Source of the DNA: Sphingobacteriaceae bacterium
GTDB taxonomy: Bacteria > Bacteroidota > Bacteroidia > B-17B0 > Aurantibacillaceae
Assembly (NCBI GenBank): GCA_002319075.1
Contig: NVQB01000001.1
Location: 1,364,001 to 1,428,000, forward strand
Direction of reading: 5' to 3'
Length of the DNA stretch: 64,000 nucleotides
This document shows positions 25,281 to 33,657 of the stretch, one piece after another. The number at the start of each line of letters is the position of its first letter. Position 1 is the first letter of the stretch. A program made the position numbers and the translations under genes. The notes beneath the pieces were generated by a model. The model saw nothing but the letters and a program-made list of their open reading frames with translations. It had not been told where the DNA came from and did no database searches.

Positions 25281-27833
25281 CTACCCGCACTTCGACGACC
25301 CACAATCATTGCAAGTCAAACAACCTTCCTGGTAATGCAAATTCACCGAATTGCAATTAGAACATTTTTGTTGTTTAGAAACGGTGCCATCTGGTATATA
25401 CCTCTTTAAAGCTCTGGCAACACCGTTCTTCCAGGTGTTGATATTTTCATCCAGTTGCAGACTTCCAATAAGTTCAACCACATTTTCAATGGGCATACCA
25501 TGTCTTAATGTTCCTGAAATCAATTTTGCATAATTCCAGTACTCCGGATTAAATTTATGTGACAATCCTTCTACCGTAGTTTTGTAACCACGTTGATTCA
25601 AATATTGAAAATCATAACGTGATCTTCCGTCTGCCTCACGGTTCTTGATAATAACTCCTTCATTCACATTACGCGGCAATAAAATACCATCTTCGTCATC
25701 AGCATAACCCGTAAATATTTCGTAAGGTTTGTTGTCTATCAAACCGATAAAAGCAATCCACTTGCCTTTATTGTTTTGAAATCTTACCACGTCTGCCTTT
25801 AAAGCTGCAGGACGACTCACCGGAAATTGTGAAGTAACTTCAGTTTTTTCTTCTTTTTTGGGCTCGTCGTTGCTAATTAACACACCCGAACGTGAACCAT
25901 CTCTGTATACGGTAACGCCTTTGCAACCGGCTCTCCAGGCTTCCAGATAACACTCACCCACTAGCTCTTCAGACACGTCATTGGGCATATTGATAGTAAC
26001 GCTGATAGAATGATCAACCCATTTTTGAATTGCTCCCTGCATTTTTACCTTATTCAGGTAATTTACATCATTGGAAGTTGCTTTGTAATAAGGGGATTTT
26101 TTCACCAAAACATCCAGTTCTTCCTGCGAATAATTTTTTGAAATATCGTAACCGTTAACATCCATCCATTCTTTAAAGCGGTGATGAAAAACAACATACT
26201 CTTCCCACGAATCGCCAACTTCATCCACAAAATCGATGCGCACATTTTTATCGTTTGGATTTACTTTTCTTCTTCTTTTATAAACCGGTAAAAACACAGG
26301 TTCAATTCCCGAAGTTGTTTGTGACATTAAGCTTGTAGTTCCCGTTGGAGCAATCGTTAACAAAGCTATGTTCCTTCTGCCATGCTCCAGCATTTCATAA
26401 TAAAGTTTTGAATCCGCTTCTTTTAAACGCAACATAAAAGGATTATTTTTTTCGCGCTCAGCATCAAAAATAGCGAAGGCTCCGCGCTCTTTAGCTGTGT
26501 TCACCGAAGCTCTGTAGGCTTCAAGGGCAACCGTTTTATGAATCTCCACAGAAAATTCAGTAGCTTCTTCTGTTCCGTATCGTAGGTTCAATGCTGCAAG
26601 CATATCTCCTTCTGCAGTAATGCCAATTCCTGTTCTTCTTCCTTCTTCTGCTTTGTGACGGATATTGATCCATAAATTTATTTCTGTTTGTTTGATCAAT
26701 TCGTCTTCAGGATCTGATTTTATCTTTTCAAGAATAGCATCGATTTTTTCAAGTTCCAGGTCAATGATGTCATCCATAATCCGTTGAGAAAATGCAACAT
26801 GTTTTTTAAAAAGCCCGAAATTAAATTTTGCATGCTTGGTAAAAGGTTCATCTACATAAGAAAACAAATTGATAGCCAGTAAACGACACGAGTCGTAGGG
26901 ACACAAAGGGATCTCTCCACATGGATTTGTAGACACCGTTTTGTATCCAAGGTCTGCATAACAATCGGGCAAAGATTCATTGATAATGGTATCCCAAAAT
27001 AAAATTCCCGGCTCTGCAGATTTCCATGCGTTGTGCACGATTTTTTTCCAGAGACTTTGAGCGTCAATTTCTTTTTTTACAAGAGGGTTTTTAGAATTTA
27101 CCGGATACTGTTGCATGTACGCTGAATTGCTCTCAACTGCTTTCATAAACGCATCGTCTATGCGCACGGAAACATTTGCTCCGGTCACTTTTCCTTGTTC
27201 TAATTTCGCATTGATAAAATCTTCTGCATCGGGATGTTTAATAGCCACTGATAACATCAAAGCGCCACGACGTCCTTCCTGAGCCACTTCCCGCGTGGAA
27301 TTGGAATAACGTTCCATAAAGGGAACAAGCCCCGTAGAAGTTAATGCAGAGTTTTTTACCGGAGAATATTTCGGACGGATATGCGTCAAGTCATGTCCTA
27401 CGCCACCACGGCGTTTCATTAACTGCACCTGCTCCTGGTCTATTTTTAATATTCCACCGTAAGAATCTGAATCACCATCATTCCCAATTACAAAACAGTT
27501 GGATAAAGAAGCTATCTGGTAAGGATTGCCTATTCCCGTCATCGGACTTCCTTGTGGAATAATATATTTGAAGTTTCTGATTAGTTCAAATATTTCGTTC
27601 TCTTTTAAAGGATTTGGATAGTTATTTTCTATTCGAGCAATCTCACCCGCTATTCTTCGGTGCATATCATCCGGAGTTTTCTCATAAATGTTTCCATCCG
27701 AATCTTTCAGGGCGTATTTATTTACCCAAACCCTGGCAGCTAAATCGTCATTCTTAAAATATTTTAAAGCCGCTGAATAGGCTTCATCTTGTGTATAAAT
27801 TGTCGGCATCGGGATGTCTTTTACAGAGTTCAT
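25281..27833 (-). CDS. nrdJ: Adenosylcobalamin-dependent (class II) ribonucleotide reductase
   Basis: An 850-residue enzyme that reduces ribonucleotides to deoxyribonucleotides using B12, independent of oxygen. Visible motifs: SLSNCFVIG (active-site Cys of the redox pair), RRGGVGHDLTHIRP, NPCGEIPL (the N-x-C-x-E radical/acid motif) and IAPTGTTSLM (phosphate loop). The C-terminus is a Cys-rich ribbon (CSNCNS, CLTCNDCGSSKCG), as in many NrdJ proteins, carrying the reducing cysteines and a metal site. It stands alone. No cobalamin riboswitch is recognisable upstream. Confidence 0.93.
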   Translation of the reverse strand: MNSVKDIPMPTIYTQDEAYSAALKYFKNDDLAARVWVNKYALKDSDGNIYEKTPDDMHRRIAGEIARIENNYPNPLKENEIFELIRNFKYIIPQGSPMTGIGNPYQIASLSNCFVIGNDGDSDSYGGILKIDQEQVQLMKRRGGVGHDLTHIRPKYSPVKNSALTSTGLVPFMERYSNSTREVAQEGRRGALMLSVAIKHPDAEDFINAKLEQGKVTGANVSVRIDDAFMKAVESNSAYMQQYPVNSKNPLVKKEIDAQSLWKKIVHNAWKSAEPGILFWDTIINESLPDCYADLGYKTVSTNPCGEIPLCPYDSCRLLAINLFSYVDEPFTKHAKFNFGLFKKHVAFSQRIMDDIIDLELEKIDAILEKIKSDPEDELIKQTEINLWINIRHKAEEGRRTGIGITAEGDMLAALNLRYGTEEATEFSVEIHKTVALEAYRASVNTAKERGAFAIFDAEREKNNPFMLRLKEADSKLYYEMLEHGRRNIALLTIAPTGTTSLMSQTTSGIEPVFLPVYKRRRKVNPNDKNVRIDFVDEVGDSWEEYVVFHHRFKEWMDVNGYDISKNYSQEELDVLVKKSPYYKATSNDVNYLNKVKMQGAIQKWVDHSISVTINMPNDVSEELVGECYLEAWRAGCKGVTVYRDGSRSGVLISNDEPKKEEKTEVTSQFPVSRPAALKADVVRFQNNKGKWIAFIGLIDNKPYEIFTGYADDEDGILLPRNVNEGVIIKNREADGRSRYDFQYLNQRGYKTTVEGLSHKFNPEYWNYAKLISGTLRHGMPIENVVELIGSLQLDENINTWKNGVARALKRYIPDGTVSKQQKCSNCNSVNLHYQEGCLTCNDCGSSKCG

Positions 27834-28147
27834 AAGTACATTTTTTATTTTTTGAGAACCTCAAAAGTAATCAGTAATTAAAATCTTTCCAGATTTATTT
27901 TACATCAAATTTCAATAAAATAAGCTTATATGTTTATAAATCAACATGTTAATAATTTACAAACAGCCAAAAGTTTACAAACTATTAAAACAAATTTTTA
28001 CTCGATACGTTTTCAATCCTATTTCTTTGTCCACTTTTTAAGTTTAAAGACCCTTTCTACTTTTTCATTTCTATACCTGTAACTACAGGACGGGTCTAAA
28101 CTTAAATGCTCTTACATTCGGAATTACTCAACCAAAAATTACTCCGC
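27834..28147. other. Intergenic region between divergent nrdJ and pectinesterase genes
   Basis: About 314 bp, strongly AT-rich, holding both promoters. I see no cobalamin riboswitch core, no NrdR-type paired boxes and no exact TAnnTTTG promoter box, so I can only mark it as regulatory by position. Confidence 0.4.
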
Positions 28148-29680
28148 ATGAAAAGCAAATTCCGAACCGCATTGATTCTAAGCTTAATTTTTTCAGAATT
28201 TGTCGCTCAAACAAATTCAACATTCAAATTGTTTCCGCAAAACAAATCTCAAAATGTAAATCCTGATTGCCATTTGGTTTTGACTTTTCAAGAGGATGTA
28301 CGCCTGGGAAAATCGGGAAAAATAAAAATTTATGATGCTTCTGATAATAAGCTTGTCGACAGTCTGGATGTGAGCATTCCTGCCGGACCAACGCTTAAAG
28401 ACACAACAAGGGTACTATACTCACCAAAGCCATATGAGTATCTGAAAGGAAACTTCACAAATGCCAATACAAAACCCGGAACACCTTCAGGCCTGGCACT
28501 TCCCAATAGTGGCAACTATCAACTCACAATTATTGGCGGCTTCACAGATGCCTTTCATTTTCACCCTGTGATTATTCACAACCAGGTAGCCACAATTTAT
28601 CCGCACAATAACCTGTTGCAATACAACAAAACCTATTATGTCACTATAGACCCAGAAGTCTTTGCTGTAAGGGATTTCAAAGGCATACAAAAATTTGCCT
28701 GGACCTTTTCCACTAAAAAAGAAGCTCCAAAAAAAGGACAAGCATACTTGGTGGTTAATACGAATGGAACAAATGATTTTAATACGGTACAAGGTGCCCT
28801 CGATTTTGTTCCTTATGGCGAACACAAAAATGTAACCATATTAATTAAAAACGGAACTTATGAAGAGTTGGTTTATGTTCGTAAAAAATCAAACATCACC
28901 CTCGTTGGTGAAGACCGCGAAAAAACAATAGTAACCTATACTAATTACGAAGCCTTTAATGCGCATCCTAAAAACCTTGCCACCAATGAACTTCCCGGCA
29001 CTTTCCCATCACGCCGTGGGGCTTTTACGGTAGATAACTGTAATGACATTTCCGTAACAAATTTGAGTATTAAAAACCCCTCCGATCAGCAAGCCGAAGG
29101 GCTTTTAATTACGGGTGAAAGAAATATGCTCTACCATGTAAATATCCGTGGTGGTGGCGATGCCCTGCAAGTAAATGGATCAGCGTATTTTAAAGAATGT
29201 AAAATTGAAGGTGGTGGAGATATGATACTCGGTCGTGGCGCTGCATTTTTTGATCACTGCGAATTGTATTCCAAGTATACTTTTATGTGGATTCGCAATA
29301 CAGCCGCTAATCACGGGAATGTTTTTGTGAATTGTACATTTAAAGGTATAGGCACCAAGCCCACCGATCTGGCCCGCGAACCAGACAACAAAGAAAAAAC
29401 CTATCCTTACAGTGAAGCTGTTTTAATTAATTGTACACTCGAAAATATTATTCCTCAAGGTTGGGGACAAATAGATGGAGCCACAGAAAACATTCACTAT
29501 TGGGAATGCAACAGTATTTCTCCCGACGGAAAACCTGTAGATATAAGTCAACGCCATCCTGTTTCACGACAATTAACGAAAGAAAAAGACGCTATAACTA
29601 TTACAAATTACAGCACACCTTCTTATGTTTTAGGAGGCTGGGAGCCCGCAGTAGAGCGTTTGATCAAGCTGGGGAAATAG
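28148..29680 (+). CDS. Secreted pectinesterase (CE8) with N-terminal Ig-like domain
   Basis: I start at the ATG at 28148, which puts the signal peptide (MKSKFRTALILSLIFSEFVAQ) at the N-terminus; an upstream ATG at 28106 would add 14 residues before it. Residues about 25-200 resemble an SbsA/Ig-like domain (VNPDCHLVLTFQEDV). From about residue 210 comes a pectin-methylesterase beta-helix: FNTVQGALDFVPYG, ITLVGEDREKTIVTYTNY, GGGDALQVNGSAYF and GGGDMILGRGAAFFDHC, whose Asp is the likely nucleophile. It would demethylate homogalacturonan before GH28 attack. No type IX tail is seen. Confidence 0.88.
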   Translation: MKSKFRTALILSLIFSEFVAQTNSTFKLFPQNKSQNVNPDCHLVLTFQEDVRLGKSGKIKIYDASDNKLVDSLDVSIPAGPTLKDTTRVLYSPKPYEYLKGNFTNANTKPGTPSGLALPNSGNYQLTIIGGFTDAFHFHPVIIHNQVATIYPHNNLLQYNKTYYVTIDPEVFAVRDFKGIQKFAWTFSTKKEAPKKGQAYLVVNTNGTNDFNTVQGALDFVPYGEHKNVTILIKNGTYEELVYVRKKSNITLVGEDREKTIVTYTNYEAFNAHPKNLATNELPGTFPSRRGAFTVDNCNDISVTNLSIKNPSDQQAEGLLITGERNMLYHVNIRGGGDALQVNGSAYFKECKIEGGGDMILGRGAAFFDHCELYSKYTFMWIRNTAANHGNVFVNCTFKGIGTKPTDLAREPDNKEKTYPYSEAVLINCTLENIIPQGWGQIDGATENIHYWECNSISPDGKPVDISQRHPVSRQLTKEKDAITITNYSTPSYVLGGWEPAVERLIKLGK

Positions 29681-29723
29681 GATTGTCTTTTAAAAATCAA
29701 TAGTAGCGATCTTTCCTTGCCGG

Positions 29724-30042
29724 GAGTCATAATCAAAAACTTTTTGCTCCGCAAAATTTGTTTTTTGTTTTTTCAAAAGCTTTCAAGCAAGTAAACTTTC
29801 AACATTTTCTGGATCTCATAAGAGATTGACTTCGTCGATCTCTTATGACCAAGAGTCATAATCAAAAACATTTTGCTCCGCAAAATTTGTTTTTTGTTTT
29901 TTCAAAAGCTTTCAAGCAAGTAAACTTTCAACAGTTTTTGGATCTCATAAGAGATTGACTTCGTCGATCTCTTATGACCAAGAGTCATAATCAAAAACAT
30001 TTTGCTCCGCAAAATTTGTTTTTTGTTTTTTCAAAAGCTTTC
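29724..30042. repeat. 129-bp direct tandem repeat with 15-bp stem-loops (2.5 copies)
   Basis: The unit begins gagtcataatcaaaaac, and copies start at 29724, 29853 and 29982; the third is truncated at about 30042. Each full unit ends in a strong hairpin: TCATAAGAGATTGAC-TTC-GTCGATCTCTTATGA, 15 bp with one G-U wobble, at 29816-29848 and 29945-29977. A second small stem (ATTTTGC-TCC-GCAAAAT) recurs near the start of copies two and three. No ORF is present. It lies between the pectinesterase stop and the terminator at the end of ssrA. Confidence 0.85.
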
Positions 30043-30050
30043 TTAAAACA

Positions 30051-30083
30051 AAAAACCCTTCCGGCAGAGCCGGAAGGGTTTTT
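30051..30083. terminator. Strong rho-independent terminator at the 3' end of ssrA
   Basis: A perfect 15-bp stem (AAAAACCCTTCCGGC, loop AGA, and its complement), GC-rich at the tip and flanked by A/T runs on both sides. It lies 10 bp past the ssrA 3' end and should also stop transcripts arriving from the pectinesterase side. Confidence 0.88.
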
Positions 30084-30092
30084 GATTTATCG

Positions 30093-30459
30093 TGGAGTCG
30101 GAGAGATTCGAACTCTCGTCCAAATAAGGAATAAATAAGCTTTCTACAATGTTTAGAGATAACTTGATTGTCGGCTGAAGGCAGGCGTTATATCAAACCA
30201 ATCTTCAACTTAGTTGCTGATATTGTTTTATGTAGCAACATCCATAAAACAAACTACACATTTATGATGCTTTACCCGCAGCGCAGTGCAGTTAAGCTCC
30301 GCGGAAAGCAAAGGTCACTTAATTCTAAATTAAGCAGCCATAGCGTAAGAGTTATCTTCGCCAAATAAAAGTTTTGAAAGTTCAGTTTAAAGAGCTCGTC
30401 TTACAACGCTCTACATGCTTACTTATCTAATGCGCTCACTGTCAAAACCGGTCGACCCC
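30093..30459 (-). ncRNA. ssrA: tmRNA (transfer-messenger RNA)
   Basis: About 367 nt. The ends pair as a tRNA-like acceptor stem (GGGGUCG with CGACUCC), with a T-arm GAGAG-TTCGAAT-CTCTC and a D-loop-like GGTTTTGACAG. The mRNA-like part encodes GEDNSYAMAA followed by TAA (30330-30362), a Bacteroidota-style degradation tag. It frees stalled ribosomes and tags the unfinished protein. The 3' CCA is not encoded: the genome reads ACGA, so CCA must be added after transcription. Ends are inferred from pairing. A forward-strand ORF over this gene is spurious. Confidence 0.95.
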
Positions 30460-30596
30460 ATTTAAGTTCTCAAATTCAAAGTCGATATAAAATCTTCTTC
30501 TAATTCAAAACTTATCCTTAAAGAACTGAAGTAAAGATAGTAAAATCCGCTTGCAGATAAGAGCTTTTTATTTACATTTAACTAAATTTAATTTCC

Positions 30597-31118
30597 ATGA
30601 AGACTTTATTTTCTCTTTTATTTATTAGCATTTTCAGCCTTTCACAGGCTCAAACCGTAAAATCAAAAAATTTAAAAATAAAATACACTCCGCCTGCTGG
30701 CTGGAATGCAGAAGAGTTTGGCGCGAAAGGCCCATGGGAAGAAGCTGGAAACGGCCTTTGCCATTGCTCTGGCGCACATTTCTCAAAATCTCATAAAGAT
30801 GGAAAAATGCATGTAGTGATTTATCCAAGTATGCAAAGCGGCTTAGATTCTACCAAACGCGAAAATGTAGGTAACCTTCATTTTGAAGATGTAGTTAAAT
30901 ATGACAAAGTAAGAAACAATGATATTTCCTTCGAACGAAAAAAATCTAATTTTACGGACTTAAAAACCAAAGCAAAGTCTTTTGAAGTATATCGCTACTT
31001 CGCAAAAGTTGAAGATCACTTTTACATCATTTACGCCTGGCAGGAAAACATGCAAGTTCTTAATTCAACCAATGAAAAAGAGCTGTTTGCAATGGTGAAT
31101 GCTATTGAAGCCAATTAA
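30597..31118 (+). CDS. Secreted hypothetical protein
   Basis: A 173-residue exported protein with a clear signal peptide (MKTLFSLLFISIFSLSQAQ). I recognise no family. The mature part begins with basic residues, then KYTPPAGWNAEEFG and a two-Cys motif LCHCSGAHFS. The remainder reads as a mixed alpha/beta fold with ENVGNLHFEDVVKYD and VEDHFYIIYAWQENMQVL. The pattern is like small periplasmic proteins that bind a ligand or fold beside the outer membrane, but no function can be given. It stands alone, with ssrA behind it and a repeat array after it. Confidence 0.7.
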   Translation: MKTLFSLLFISIFSLSQAQTVKSKNLKIKYTPPAGWNAEEFGAKGPWEEAGNGLCHCSGAHFSKSHKDGKMHVVIYPSMQSGLDSTKRENVGNLHFEDVVKYDKVRNNDISFERKKSNFTDLKTKAKSFEVYRYFAKVEDHFYIIYAWQENMQVLNSTNEKELFAMVNAIEAN

Positions 31119-31122
31119 AAAC

Positions 31123-31523
31123 CTTAACATCCAGCAGATGTTAAGACCAGAAATGTCACATCGAGCAGGGCAAAAGAGTTAAGACTCTTTTGAGCCGGCC
31201 CGTGTGTTAGCAATATCACATCCAGCATAGCCGAATGTCAGATCGAGCAGGATTAACATCCAGTGCATGTTAAGGCCAGCTTTTGCATAGTCGGGATGTC
31301 AGATCGAGCAGGGCAAAAGAGTTAAGACTCTTTTGAGCCGGCCCGTGTGTTAGCAATATCACATCCAGCATAGCCGAATGTCAGATCGAGCAGGATTAAC
31401 ATCCAGTGGATGTTAAGGCCAGCTTGTGCATAGTCGAGATGTCACATCGAGCAGGATTAACATCCAGTGGATGTTAAGGCCAGCTTGTGCATAGTCGAGA
31501 TGTCAGATCGAGCGTAGTCGAGA
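31123..31523. repeat. Nested intergenic repeat array (about 143-bp and 61-bp periods) rich in hairpins
   Basis: Built from short blocks: a TGTCA[CG]ATCGAGC core repeated six times or so, AACATCCAGTGGATGTT stems, and CAAAAGAGT-TAAG-ACTCTTTTG stems. The CAAAAGAG block recurs 143 bp apart (31171, 31314). The last part is a 61-bp unit repeated (cores at 31384, 31445, 31506). The array starts 4 bp after the upstream stop, with hairpin CTTAACATC/GATGTTAAG at 31123-31145, and runs into the stop codon of the convergent gene. No ORF fills it. Confidence 0.8.
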
Positions 31524-32285
31524 TCACTGTTTCTCCACCAAATACTTCCAATACCGCTTCGGAACATGTTTCAAATGCAGTTTGGTATTTTTTCGCACTG
31601 CAATATTTACACTCTTAAAATAATTACGCCAAAGGTCTTTATAATACTTTTCTTCCGGCTCAAAAACAAAATCGCTTGTTTCTTTTTTATCGTCGCTGAA
31701 GTCAATTAAAACCTCATTTATTTGCTCCGTTTCTTTATCGTAATGAATGCCATATTTTCTTTTGGTATCATAAATTATCCAGTCCTGCGCGGGATAGCGG
31801 CTTTTAAAATGCGGAACAATAATCGGGAGAACATTAAAATCGGGATCTACTGGCGAATAAAAAAAATCCGTTCCTATTAATTCAAATCTTACAAAGGCTT
31901 CAAACCTGTGCTTTTCTCTTCCCACTTTTCTTGCGATTTGTGTAATTAAAAGCACATACTCATTTCCAAAATTCGACTCTACATTTTCATTAGAACTAAA
32001 AATATATTTCACAAGCAGGTAGATTGAATTTTCTATTCCCTTTAATTCTGATAAAAACGCCCAATAAATCGCCGTTAAAGTTTTTTCAGAAACTTTTTCT
32101 TTTAATCCTTTCCATACCCGTTCCGCTTTTACTTCGTCCGTTACAACCTCCATAGTTTCAGAAAAAATTAAAGCGTCCGTCATTCCCGACCTAACTATAT
32201 CAGGGTCTGAACTTTTGCGATCGTATATTTCGAAAATACACGTCAATAAACCGGCGAAGCTTCCGTCGTAAGAATACTGCGTCAT
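31524..32285 (-). CDS. TIGR03915 family (DUF4130) putative DNA metabolism protein
   Basis: A 253-residue protein that begins TQYSYDGSFAGLLTCIFEIYDRK, the start of the TIGR03915 family. The C-terminal DUF4130 part has YSPVDPDFNVLPIIVPHFKSRYPAQDWIIYDTKRKYGIHYD. The family is always found next to a radical-SAM partner, as here (zero-gap, ATG right after the partner stop). The biochemical role is unknown; DNA repair or modification is the usual guess. Confidence 0.9.
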   Translation of the reverse strand: MTQYSYDGSFAGLLTCIFEIYDRKSSDPDIVRSGMTDALIFSETMEVVTDEVKAERVWKGLKEKVSEKTLTAIYWAFLSELKGIENSIYLLVKYIFSSNENVESNFGNEYVLLITQIARKVGREKHRFEAFVRFELIGTDFFYSPVDPDFNVLPIIVPHFKSRYPAQDWIIYDTKRKYGIHYDKETEQINEVLIDFSDDKKETSDFVFEPEEKYYKDLWRNYFKSVNIAVRKNTKLHLKHVPKRYWKYLVEKQ

Positions 32286-33566
32286 TTAAAAAAGTGTCAA
32301 TTGAGGTGAATAGGCCGATTTAAATTTACTCTGAGATGCAGTTAAAAGTTTATTCCGGATTTTATCCGCACTAATTTCTATCATGGAAAGATCTCTAAAA
32401 CTACAGGTTATAAAATACCTTGCTTTGTTCATGGAAATTCCAATTTTCTGCAATTGCGACCAATCTAATTTTCCAAATCTGCGCGCAGCCACAATCTTGT
32501 TTGCAGATCCAACACCTATGCCAGGCACTCTTAAAATTTTAGCGTAGTCGGCCGTATTTATATCCAACGGAAATAAATGCATGTTGCGCAAAGCCCAGCT
32601 GAGTTTGGGATCAATAGCCACATCCAGAGAAGGATGTTTTTCATCCAGAATTTCATTAACAGAAAAACCGTAAAAACGCATCAACCAATCTGTCTGGTAC
32701 AAGCGGTGCTCCCTTATTAAAGGCGGCGGGGTGCCAATACCCGGCATTACCTCATGCTCACGAATAGGAATATATCCTGAATAATAAACGCGTTTTAAAT
32801 TATAACTTTTGTAAAGACTATTGGCCATATACATAATATCCTTATCTGTTTCGGGCGTGGCGCCGATTACCATCTGCGTACTTTGACCCGCTGGCATAAA
32901 AGAGGGTGTACTTTTAATATGTTTTTTCTCTTCTCTATAAACAACTAATGATTGGCTCAAATAAGACATCGGCTCCATCACATCTTTAAAATTCTTTTCC
33001 GGAGCTAATAATTTTAAAGAAGACTCTGTTGGCATTTCTATATTCACACTTAAACGGTCTGCATATAAGCCTGCCTCATTCATAAGCTCCTGGCTGGCTC
33101 CGGGAATTGTTTTTAAATGGATATAGCCATTAAACTTATGTTCTTGCCGTAATTTTTTTGCAATCGTAACAAGGCGCTCCATGGTAAAATCGGCATCTTT
33201 AAAAATTCCCGAACTTAAAAAAAGGCCTTCTATATAATTGCGTTTATAAAAATTCATGGTAAGATCCACTACTTCTTCAATCGTAAACGCGGCTCGCTTT
33301 ACATCGTTACTTTTCCTGGAAACGCAATAAGCGCAATCAAAAATACAATAGTTAGTGAGTAAAATTTTAAGCAAAGAAACGCAACGGCCATCTTCGGTAT
33401 AACTGTGACAGATGCCCATGCCCGTGGTATCGCCCAATCCTTTGTTTTCATTTTTTCTTTTACTCCCGCTAGAAGAACAGGATACGTCATACTTAGCAGC
33501 ATCCGATAAAATGCTTAATTTTTCAAAAATGCGGGTCTCGGAAGTTTTTTGTGTTTTGTTATCCAT
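32286..33566 (-). CDS. TIGR03916 putative DNA modification/repair radical SAM protein
   Basis: A 426-residue protein. The radical-SAM cluster motif is in YCIFDCAYCVSRKSND (C-x3-C-x2-C), with a conserved Cys-rich lead-in (SYTEDGRCVSLLKILLTNYC). The C-terminus carries a helix-hairpin-helix-like IPGIGVGSANKIVAARRFGKLDW motif, suggesting DNA binding. It uses S-adenosylmethionine and a 4Fe-4S cluster to make a radical. The pair with TIGR03915 is a well-known conserved two-gene cassette of unknown reaction. Confidence 0.92.
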   Translation of the reverse strand: MDNKTQKTSETRIFEKLSILSDAAKYDVSCSSSGSKRKNENKGLGDTTGMGICHSYTEDGRCVSLLKILLTNYCIFDCAYCVSRKSNDVKRAAFTIEEVVDLTMNFYKRNYIEGLFLSSGIFKDADFTMERLVTIAKKLRQEHKFNGYIHLKTIPGASQELMNEAGLYADRLSVNIEMPTESSLKLLAPEKNFKDVMEPMSYLSQSLVVYREEKKHIKSTPSFMPAGQSTQMVIGATPETDKDIMYMANSLYKSYNLKRVYYSGYIPIREHEVMPGIGTPPPLIREHRLYQTDWLMRFYGFSVNEILDEKHPSLDVAIDPKLSWALRNMHLFPLDINTADYAKILRVPGIGVGSANKIVAARRFGKLDWSQLQKIGISMNKARYFITCSFRDLSMIEISADKIRNKLLTASQSKFKSAYSPQLTLF

Positions 33567-33657
33567 GGTACAGTTCCTTATAAAGTTACTGCCAAACGAA
33601 AAGGAAGACTGCTATGATTTATAGTATTAGGATAAGTTTTTACCCTGAGAAACTTTA

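Noticed and set aside
27834-28147. Cobalamin riboswitch before nrdJ
   Set aside because: The expected conserved core could not be found in this AT-rich stretch.
29724-30042. CRISPR-like array
   Set aside because: Units are 129 bp and wholly repeated, with no unique spacers and no cas genes.
30061-30121. tRNA gene suggested by a TTCGAAT T-loop
   Set aside because: It is the 3' half of the tmRNA; there is no anticodon arm at the right distance.
30168-30368. Forward ORF of 66 residues
   Set aside because: It lies wholly over the reverse-strand tmRNA gene; pairing ends and the tag peptide explain this DNA better.
31123-31523. CRISPR-like array
   Set aside because: Period is irregular (143 and 61 bp) and the sequence between cores is itself repeated.
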